Assembly (NCBI GenBank): GCA_005888465.1
Contig: VAYJ01000029.1
Coordinates: 1-12,264, forward strand
DNA: 12,264 nt
Direction of reading: 5' to 3'
Source: Actinomycetota bacterium
GTDB lineage: Bacteria > Actinomycetota > UBA4738
The translations under genes and the position numbers were made by a program. This document shows, in pieces, positions 7,246-12,264 of this stretch. The notes beneath the pieces were generated by a model, which was not told the DNA's origin, made no database searches, and worked only from the letters and a program-made list of their open reading frames with translations. Numbering within the stretch: position 1 is the first letter of the stretch; each line of letters opens with the position of its first letter.

Positions 7246-8946
7246 CTACGGCGCCTCGACGTCGAGCGCGACATCGGGGATCTCGGCTACCTCCTCGACC
7301 TGGGCGCCGAGCGCTTCCTGCAAGCGCGCGACGGCGTCCTCGCGCGAGGGCGGCGGCTCGTCGTCCTCGACCTCGACCACTCCGCCGATCGACTCCCGCA
7401 GGACGCACACGATGCGGGGCGTCGTGCCGAAGACCTCACCGAACACGGCCCGGAGGTCCTCCTCCTTCGACTGGACCTTCTGAACGGCGAACTTGCGACC
7501 CGGCGGAAAGGCGAGCTCGAGGGTCTCGCCGTCGAATGCGGACGCCGTGACCGACTCGAGGTTCGCTCGAAGGATCATCTGGCGACGGTCGGCCAGCCGC
7601 TCGAGCACCTGCAGCCACGACCGACGGATCGTGTGCAGATCGATCGAGCCAGCATCCGGCGCATGAGCAGCTGAAGGTGCGGCGACCTCCGGGGAGGCGG
7701 CGTCGCCGGAGCGGGGGTTGGGCGGGGACTGGCCCGCGGAGGCGACGTCGCCGACCTGCGGGAGCTGGCCCGCGGAGGCGACGTCGCCGACGTCAATGCC
7801 AGCCAGTCGCTCGAGTCGCTCCATGCGCGCGCCGAGCCCGCCCGGGCTGGGATCGGCCTCCGGGATCGCCGAGCGAACGAGCGCGAGCTCGAGGGTGAGC
7901 CGGGGCGACGTTGTCCAACGCATGTCCGTCTGCGCGGCGAGCAGAAGCGAGAGGATCCGTGACAGCTCGCCGACGCTGAACTTCGCCGCCTGCGCGCCCA
8001 GCCGCTCACGCCGGTCAGGCGGCGCATCCAGTGCGCCCGGCTCGTCCGGGGCCGAACGAACGAGCAGCAGGTCACGCACGTGGGCGAGGATCTGCCCGGT
8101 CACGTGTCGGAGGTCCTGGCCCTCCTGGACCAGGCCGTTCACGAGCTCGAAGACCCCGCGAGCGTCGCCGACGGCCAGTGCGTCGGCCAGCTCGAACTGC
8201 AGGTCCGTCCGGGGCGCGCCGACCAGCATCCGGACGGTCTCGATCGAGACCGTCCCGCCCCCGAGCACGACGCTCTGGTCCAAGAGCGACAAGGCATCGC
8301 GCACGGATCCTTCGCCCTGTCGCGCGAGCGCCTCGGCGGCGTCGCGCGAGACCGTGACGCCCTCCTCCTTCGCGACCCGCTCGAGATGATCCGCCACCGC
8401 ATCGGTCGAGACCCGGCGGAAGTCAAACCGCTGGCAACGCCCGACGATGGTCGCGGGCATCTTGTGCGGCTCGGTGGTGGCCAGAACGAATCGCACGCCC
8501 GGGGGCGGCTCTTCGAAGATCTTCAGCAGGGCATCGAACGCCTCCCGTGAGAGCCGCTGCGCCTCGTCGATGATGTAGACCTTCTCGCGGCCCTGCGCGG
8601 GGGCGGTCGGCGCTCGTTCGCGAAGCTCCCTGGCGTCGTCCACGCCACCGTGAGACGCCGCGTCGATCTCCGCCACGTCTAGATGCGTGCCCTCCCGGAT
8701 GGCAACGCACTGGTCGCAGACCCCGCACGGCTCGGCGGTGGGACCGTGCTCGCAGTTCACCATCTTCGCGAGGATGCGCGCGGTCGAGGTCTTCCCCGTT
8801 CCCCGCGGTCCGCAGAAGAGGAACGCGTGCGACAGCCGCTCCTCGCGAACGGCCCCCACCAGCGCGCGGATGACGTGCTCCTGGCCGATCACCTGGTCGG
8901 GCGACTGCGGGCGGTACTTGCGGTACAGAGCGACGTCGTCGGTCAC
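7246..8946 (-). CDS. dnaX: DNA polymerase III subunit gamma/tau
   Basis: DnaX is the ATPase core of the clamp loader that puts the beta clamp on DNA. The 566-residue protein opens with ALYRKYRPQSPDQVIGQEHV, then Walker A GPRGTGKT (46-53), a zinc module with Cys65, Cys74, Cys77 and Cys80, Walker B VYIIDEAQRLS (123-133), ATTEPHKMPATIVGRC with the arginine finger Arg170, and the lid and collar domains. A low-complexity linker (about 382-430) has a repeated GDVASAGQ unit, and a smaller C-terminal domain follows. Walker B reads DEAQ where DEVH or DEAH is more common. The GTG at 8946 is chosen because it follows AAGGGAAGG with a 5-base gap and places YRKYRP near the start; upstream codons fall in the SRP RNA gene. 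I see no slippery run like that of Escherichia coli dnaX, so a programmed short gamma form is not indicated. It is downstream of ffs and followed by recR. Confidence 0.96.
   Translation of the reverse strand: MTDDVALYRKYRPQSPDQVIGQEHVIRALVGAVREERLSHAFLFCGPRGTGKTSTARILAKMVNCEHGPTAEPCGVCDQCVAIREGTHLDVAEIDAASHGGVDDARELRERAPTAPAQGREKVYIIDEAQRLSREAFDALLKIFEEPPPGVRFVLATTEPHKMPATIVGRCQRFDFRRVSTDAVADHLERVAKEEGVTVSRDAAEALARQGEGSVRDALSLLDQSVVLGGGTVSIETVRMLVGAPRTDLQFELADALAVGDARGVFELVNGLVQEGQDLRHVTGQILAHVRDLLLVRSAPDEPGALDAPPDRRERLGAQAAKFSVGELSRILSLLLAAQTDMRWTTSPRLTLELALVRSAIPEADPSPGGLGARMERLERLAGIDVGDVASAGQLPQVGDVASAGQSPPNPRSGDAASPEVAAPSAAHAPDAGSIDLHTIRRSWLQVLERLADRRQMILRANLESVTASAFDGETLELAFPPGRKFAVQKVQSKEEDLRAVFGEVFGTTPRIVCVLRESIGGVVEVEDDEPPPSREDAVARLQEALGAQVEEVAEIPDVALDVEAP
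7729..7791 (-). repeat. 36-bp-period tandem repeat in the dnaX linker
   Basis: A 27-bp segment at 7729-7755 is repeated exactly at 7765-7791, giving a 36-bp period that encodes two 12-residue units beginning GDVASAGQ. A third, weaker unit (GDAASPEV) follows in the protein at about 7681-7710. The period is a multiple of three, so copy-number change would keep the frame. It lies in the flexible linker between the ATPase core and the C-terminal domain. Confidence 0.85.
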
Positions 8947-8981
8947 GCGTGCCTTCCCTTCGTTGCCCGTGGCGCGGGTAC

Positions 8982-9265
8982 AAAAGCGGTGGCCGCGCAC
9001 CCGCCGTTGACACCGCACGACTCGGTCGCTCGACGGGCCGCCAGCTCCGGTCAGGCGACCCCGCGGCACCCGCCACCGCCCGCTTACCGCTGCTACCTTC
9101 CGGTCCTGACGGGGTTCGCAGGTTGGCGTCGCGCGGGACCCGGCCTTCAACGCTGCCGTTCCCGGGGCGTTCCCGGACCATGCGTGCCGCGGGCGGGGAT
9201 CGGTCCCGCTAGAGCGGATTGCGGGTACAGGGCACCGCTAGCTCCCCACCCAGCACGGCCACCGC
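8982..9265 (-). ncRNA. ffs: Signal recognition particle RNA, long (Alu-containing) form
   Basis: The minus strand holds the SRP RNA apical hairpin, with GTCAGGACCGGAAGGTAGCA then GCGGTAAG around 9110-9083, carrying the GGAA loop and the flanking internal loop that bind Ffh. The 5' part contains GTGCTGGGTGGGGAGCTAGC and then GGTGCCCTGTACCCGCAATC, matching the conserved Alu-domain start of the long Bacillus-type scRNA as I remember it. The ends pair: GCGGTGGCCGTGC (9265-9253) with GCGCGGCCACCGC (8998-8986) forms a 13-bp terminal helix with one G-U pair, followed by TTTT. This sets a length of about 280 nt, as for the long bacterial form, not the roughly 110-nt 4.5S RNA. The ffs-dnaX-recR order is also seen in Bacillus. 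Exact ends are inferred from the helix. Confidence 0.93.
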
Positions 9266-9270
9266 GCCCG

Positions 9271-9276
9271 AGTATA
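9271..9276 (-). promoter_or_regulatory. -10 element of the ffs promoter
   Basis: The minus strand reads TATACT here, five bases before the G at 9265 where the terminal helix of the SRP RNA begins. The spacing fits transcription starting exactly at the mature 5' end. No clear -35 hexamer is seen at 16-18 bases. The same transcript could extend into dnaX. Confidence 0.6.
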
Positions 9277-9377
9277 CCGGCGCGCTCCGATGGCAGCGTC
9301 GGCGCTCCAGCTTTGGCGGACTTCGGAAACGCGCGCCCCCGCTGCCGCGTTCATGAGGCGCGTTGGAACACGACCCG

Positions 9378-10394
9378 TCACGCCGCGAGGCCAAGGGGGG
9401 GAGCGCTCGGTCGCCAGAGGAGCCAGATGGCCACGATGCCCGTGGTGGCGACCAATGCGCTCAACCCCCAGACCCACAAGGACGTGACGGGCCGCACCGG
9501 CGGGATCTCCCCAGCCGGAACCCCCCCGTCGATCGAGAGATCGCTGATGATCGTTCCCGCCGCCGTGTCCAGGCGCATCGCCGTGAACCACATGCCGTTT
9601 CGCGGGAGCCACCCCATCCCGCGGTCGGAGCGCAGGTCCGAGAGCAGCGACGCGGAAGCGGGCTCGCTTCGCACCACGCGCAGTCCCGCCATGTCCGTCA
9701 GGCCCGGTGCGAACCACGGGTGGTCGTCGGTGAGCACGAACAGATCGGCGTTCACCGGCTCCGCGGCCACCTTGCCGAGGGCGAGGATCCGAAGCGGGAT
9801 CCACGGGGCCTTCGTCGGGATGACGAAGTGCACGACGGTGCCCTGCCCCTCGAAGAGCCCTTCACGAGCTGCGCTTCCCTGGTTGAACGTGGCGAGGGCG
9901 AAGACCGCACCGCTCGAGCTGTAGGCACCGAGGACGGTTGGTGCATCGGCCGAGAGATCGAAGCCATTGGCCCCCGCCCCCCTGGCCACATCTGGGCCGC
10001 CGCCGCGCACCACCGTGATGTCCAAAGCGTCTACCGTCACGCGCTGGAGCACCTGCACGTCACCTTCCCTGGCGGCCGCCGCCTCGAAGGCGACAGGAGG
10101 AGGCGGGTTGACCTCGCGCTCGAGGCGCTCGAGGGTCCAGCCGCCCGCCTTCTCGATCTGCACGGGCACGCCCGGAAGCGGGACGATGTAGCCGAAGTCG
10201 TTCGCCGAACCCGCGAACACGAACCCGGTGACGTAGTGCTCGTACCCGCCGTGCCAGGCCGCGAGCGTCGTCGCCTTCTGGAGCACCTCCGCGTGTCCCG
10301 GGGCCACGAGCCCGCCGCACGCCGAGGCGACCCCGCTCCCAGCGATCAAGATCGCGCCCGCGCCAGCGAGCGCCGCCAACACCCGACGGATCAT
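9378..10394 (-). CDS. DUF2330 domain protein, exported and membrane-anchored
   Basis: The 338-residue protein begins with a signal peptide (MIRRVLAALAGAGAILIAG.GVASA) cut before Cys26 in CGGLV, the conserved CGG start of DUF2330 proteins. The body has FVFAGSANDFGYIVPLPGVP, LERLEREVNPPPP, VLTDDHPWFAPGL and a long beta-rich outer domain. A single membrane helix near the C terminus (TSLWVWGLSALVATTGIVAIWLLW) is followed by a short tail, so most of the protein should face outside. The segment before Cys26 (VASAC) is a poor lipobox, so lipidation is possible but not clear. An AAGGAGG five to six bases ahead of the ATG is a very good ribosome site. The molecular function of the family is unknown to me. 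The gene is followed by ffs on the same strand with about 110 bp between them. Confidence 0.85.
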   Translation of the reverse strand: MIRRVLAALAGAGAILIAGSGVASACGGLVAPGHAEVLQKATTLAAWHGGYEHYVTGFVFAGSANDFGYIVPLPGVPVQIEKAGGWTLERLEREVNPPPPVAFEAAAAREGDVQVLQRVTVDALDITVVRGGGPDVARGAGANGFDLSADAPTVLGAYSSSGAVFALATFNQGSAAREGLFEGQGTVVHFVIPTKAPWIPLRILALGKVAAEPVNADLFVLTDDHPWFAPGLTDMAGLRVVRSEPASASLLSDLRSDRGMGWLPRNGMWFTAMRLDTAAGTIISDLSIDGGVPAGEIPPVRPVTSLWVWGLSALVATTGIVAIWLLWRPSAPPLGLAA

Positions 10395-10519
10395 CGTGAC
10401 CTCCTTCGGTCCAGGAATCGGGTGGTTGGACGCCGGGTTCGCGTGGGGGGTTCCCCGGGCACGCTTCCTGGGTATCGACTAGGCCAGAAGATGGTGACGA
10501 AATGTGTCCCTTCGCCCGA

Positions 10520-10549
10520 TTGTCGTAGCTCCCCGCGGTCACCTAGGCT
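10520..10549 (+). promoter_or_regulatory. Promoter for a probably leaderless NERD-like gene
   Basis: TTGTCG at 10520-10525 and TAGGCT at 10544-10549 are separated by 18 bases and fit -35 and -10 elements. The expected start of transcription, about seven bases on, coincides with the GTG at 10556 or the ATG at 10559. There is no room for a ribosome site, so the message would be leaderless, as is common in actinobacteria. Inferred from spacing only. Confidence 0.5.
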
Positions 10550-10555
10550 CGCCAC

Positions 10556-11257
10556 GTGATGACCGCCCGCTCTGCACCTCCCTCCTCCCACCGACCCCGC
10601 CGGCTGCGTCTCGGGGTCGGCTTGGGGCTGGCGGGCTTGGGCGCGGCCGCGGTGGCCTTGAACCCTCCCATGTGGCCGGTCTCCCTGGGCTTGGCCGCCG
10701 CCATCCCGGTCGTGGACCGCGTCACCGTGCGTCGTCAGCCGAGCGCGAAGGGCCGCGAGGTTCGCGTCGGACAACTCCTGGCGACGCTCGAGCGGTACGG
10801 CTACCGCGTCATGCTGAACGTCCCGCTGCGGCGCCGCACGGCCGACTTCGTGGTGATGGGTCCAAGCGGCACCTACGTCGTCACGCTGAACGCCCAGCCC
10901 GGCCGCTACCGCTTCACGAAGGCCGGATGGCTCACCTACAACGGCCGCACGGTCGCCGATGTCGTCGGCGACGGCAGCACCCGCGTGGCCGAGACCAAGC
11001 GCATCCTTGCCGAGCACGGAGTGAAGTCGCCGGTGCAGTCCCTCGTCGCCCTCACCTCGACCTCGCTCCCCGATGGCCCGATCGACATGGGCAACGTCAT
11101 GATCCTGGAAGCCGCCGACCTCCCCGCTTACATCAAGCACGGCCCCGATCGCCTCGCGGCGGACCACGTGCTTCGCATCGCCACCGCGCTCACGCCCAGG
11201 CGTGAGCCGCAGCGGCAGCGTCAGCCGCACGACGCTCACGTCCGCGCTCTCGTCTGA
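10556..11257 (+). CDS. Membrane-anchored NERD-like domain protein, catalytic motif degenerate
   Basis: The 233-residue protein has a basic N terminus, two hydrophobic stretches (about 18-35 and 39-54) that would form a hairpin or membrane anchor, and a cytoplasmic domain from about residue 60. That domain follows the NERD (nuclease-related) pattern: KGREVRVGQLLATLERYGYRV, VPLRRRTADFVVMGPSGTYVV with Asp97 at the position of the family's D in I-D-H, and a later ALTSTSLPDGPIDMGNVMIL strand region. The family's catalytic E-x-K after the next strand is replaced by TLNA (110-113), so nuclease activity is doubtful. The tail is basic and glutamine-rich (REPQRQRQPHDAHVR). The start may be GTG 10556 or ATG 10559. 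The function is unknown, and the NERD match is by pattern only. Confidence 0.78.
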   Translation: MMTARSAPPSSHRPRRLRLGVGLGLAGLGAAAVALNPPMWPVSLGLAAAIPVVDRVTVRRQPSAKGREVRVGQLLATLERYGYRVMLNVPLRRRTADFVVMGPSGTYVVTLNAQPGRYRFTKAGWLTYNGRTVADVVGDGSTRVAETKRILAEHGVKSPVQSLVALTSTSLPDGPIDMGNVMILEAADLPAYIKHGPDRLAADHVLRIATALTPRREPQRQRQPHDAHVRALV

Positions 11258-11303
11258 TCTGCGGGTTGCCCGCCCCTGCTTCGATCCGCCACCCTAGTCC
11301 GCC

Positions 11304-12011
11304 ATGAGCGGCCGAGCCCCGATCGTCACCTCGATCGTCGTCGACTTCGACGGGACGATCTGTGAGCAGGACGTCTCCGAGGAGCTCCTGCAGGCGTTCG
11401 CGCCTGCCGCCTGGTGGGACATCGACCTCGAGTTCCGGCGCGGCGAGATCGGCTCTCGCGAATGCCTTACACGGCAGGCTGCGCTCCTGTCAGGGACGCG
11501 GGACGAGCTGCTCCGGTTCGCCGTCGATCGCTACCCGATCGAGCCGTCGTTTGCGCCGTTCGTCGAGTGGGCGCGCGAGTCCGGCATCGAGCCGGTCGTC
11601 GCGAGCGACGGGATGGGCTTTTACGTCGAACCCATGCTTCGCACGGCGGGGGTCGACGGGCTGCGGGTGCTCACCAACGAGCCCCTGCCGGGTGGGCCGG
11701 CGACGGGATTCCGATTCGGCAACGCGCATCCCGAGTGCGTGGGCTGCGGGACGTGCAAGATGCAGATCGTGCAGCGCTCGCGCGCGAACGGTCCGGTTGC
11801 GTTCGTCGGCGAGGGCCACACCGACCGCTACGGCGCGCTCTTCGCCGACGTCGTCTTCGCGAAGAAGCACCTGCCCGAGATCTGCCGGGCCGACGGCGTG
11901 CCGTTCATCGCCTGGGAAACGTTCGACGACGTCCGGGACTCACTGGAGTCCCTGCGCGAGGTCCCCGGGCCGGTCGCGCCCAGCCGATGCCCCGGCTGGA
12001 CCATCCCCTGA
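11304..12011 (+). CDS. HAD-superfamily phosphatase, MtnX-like
   Basis: The 235-residue protein, the same length as Bacillus MtnX, is a HAD phosphatase. Motif I is VVDFDGTIC with nucleophile Asp14 and acid/base Asp16, and motif II is VASDG (Ser101). Motif III may be Lys152 in GTCKMQIV, and motif IV is FVGEGHTDRYGALFADVVFAK with Asp174. The first acidic residue of motif IV is Glu170 instead of the usual Asp. A CVGCGTC cluster (Cys145, Cys148, Cys151) sits before motif III, where MtnX proteins often have cysteines. MtnX dephosphorylates 2-hydroxy-3-keto-5-methylthiopentenyl-1-phosphate in methionine salvage, but no other mtn gene is nearby, so that role is not assured. The gene follows the NERD-like gene after 46 bp. 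A weak TTGCCC (11266) and CACCCT (11290) pair could drive it separately. Confidence 0.83.
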   Translation: MSGRAPIVTSIVVDFDGTICEQDVSEELLQAFAPAAWWDIDLEFRRGEIGSRECLTRQAALLSGTRDELLRFAVDRYPIEPSFAPFVEWARESGIEPVVASDGMGFYVEPMLRTAGVDGLRVLTNEPLPGGPATGFRFGNAHPECVGCGTCKMQIVQRSRANGPVAFVGEGHTDRYGALFADVVFAKKHLPEICRADGVPFIAWETFDDVRDSLESLREVPGPVAPSRCPGWTIP

Positions 12012-12126
12012 CCCGAGGGAGTTCCCATCCTTTCCAAGCTGACCCGGCTCCTCGCCCGTACTCCGAGGGGTAGTTCCGCGTTCCACAGGGTACGAAAAGA
12101 CGCACTCACCGAGGAAGGGGAACGGT

Positions 12127-12264
12127 ATGCGCGAGGCGAAGAGGGGGCGTGGCAGCGTCATATCCACGATGGTCATGGTGGTGATCGCGGTCGGAGTCGC
12201 GGTGCTCGTGAGCGCGTCGCAGGCCGTCGCCGCCCCCTCCAGGCTGCGAGAGTTCGTCATCCCC
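12127..12264 (+). CDS. Exported protein, N-terminal part only
   Basis: Only the first 46 codons lie in the window. They encode a basic start (MREAKRGRG), a hydrophobic stretch (VISTMVMVVIAVGVAVLVS) and AVAAPS, which together form a typical Sec signal peptide with likely cleavage after AVA. A GAGGAAGGGG ribosome site (12111-12120) precedes the ATG by six bases. The reading frame is open to the window edge. Nothing beyond export can be said. The 115 bp before it, after the HAD gene, hold no gene or clear terminator that I can see. Confidence 0.7.
   Translation, partial: MREAKRGRGSVISTMVMVVIAVGVAVLVSASQAVAAPSRLREFVIP

Noticed and set aside
7246..8946. Programmed frameshift in dnaX giving a short gamma form
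   Set aside because: No slippery A- or T-run followed by a hairpin is visible, and the frame is continuous to the end.
9328..9364. Inverted repeat (7-bp arms, 23-base loop) after the DUF2330 gene
   Set aside because: The arms are short, the loop is long and only three T residues follow on the minus strand, so it is not a convincing terminator.
8683..9924. 413-codon plus-strand open frame across the dnaX start and the SRP RNA
   Set aside because: It crosses the structured RNA gene and two minus-strand genes, and its composition is that of a random GC-rich frame.
11263..11275. Small palindrome (GCGGG and CCCGC around three bases) after the NERD-like gene
   Set aside because: Five base pairs without a T run is expected by chance at this GC content.

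Overview
This is a GC-rich, tightly packed bacterial chromosome segment. GTG starts are common, neighbouring genes overlap by 4 or 8 bp, and there is a leaderless-type promoter. A long SRP RNA with an Alu-type 5' part lies beside dnaX and recR, and the aspartate kinase has a Corynebacterium-like alpha/beta layout. Together these suggest an actinobacterium or a similar high-GC Gram-positive-type lineage, possibly from an environmental genome assembly. The phylum is an inference. I see no insertion sequence, prophage, CRISPR array or tRNA.

Layout. (1) 1-1577, plus strand: an M55-family D-aminopeptidase, cut at its 5' end by the window edge, is coupled by a GTGA overlap to a class I SAM methyltransferase. 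(2) 5310-1549, minus strand: a four-gene operon, DegV-family fatty-acid-binding protein, PlsY-like acyltransferase, aspartate kinase (lysC) and aspartate-semialdehyde dehydrogenase (asd). It is joined by GTGA, GTGA and ATGCGTGA overlaps. lysC carries a strong internal ribosome site for a separate regulatory (beta) subunit. asd is broken by a frameshift that looks like a deletion of about 50 bp. (3) 5343-6692, plus strand: an MFS transporter. (4) 9265-6652, minus strand: the conserved information-processing cluster ffs (long SRP RNA), dnaX and recR, with no ybaB/ebfC gene between dnaX and recR. (5) 10394-9378, minus strand: an exported, membrane-anchored DUF2330 protein. (6) 10556-12264, plus strand: a membrane-anchored degenerate NERD-domain protein behind a leaderless-type promoter, a MtnX-like HAD phosphatase, and the first 46 codons of an exported protein that runs off the window.

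How the genes work together. lysC and asd are the first two steps from aspartate to lysine/diaminopimelate, threonine and methionine. The DegV-PlsY pair suggests a fatty-acid-to-phospholipid link, because DegV/FakB proteins present fatty acids for phosphorylation and PlsY uses acyl-phosphate. DnaX loads the replication clamp, RecR acts in recombinational gap repair, and the SRP RNA serves membrane-protein targeting.

Most of the window is ordinary core genome. I do not see a convincing undescribed system. The points most worth a second look are the broken asd, the internal lysC start, the DegV-PlsY coupling with a degenerate PlsY motif, the degenerate NERD protein, and an apparent loss of a metal-ligand glutamate in the M55 peptidase.
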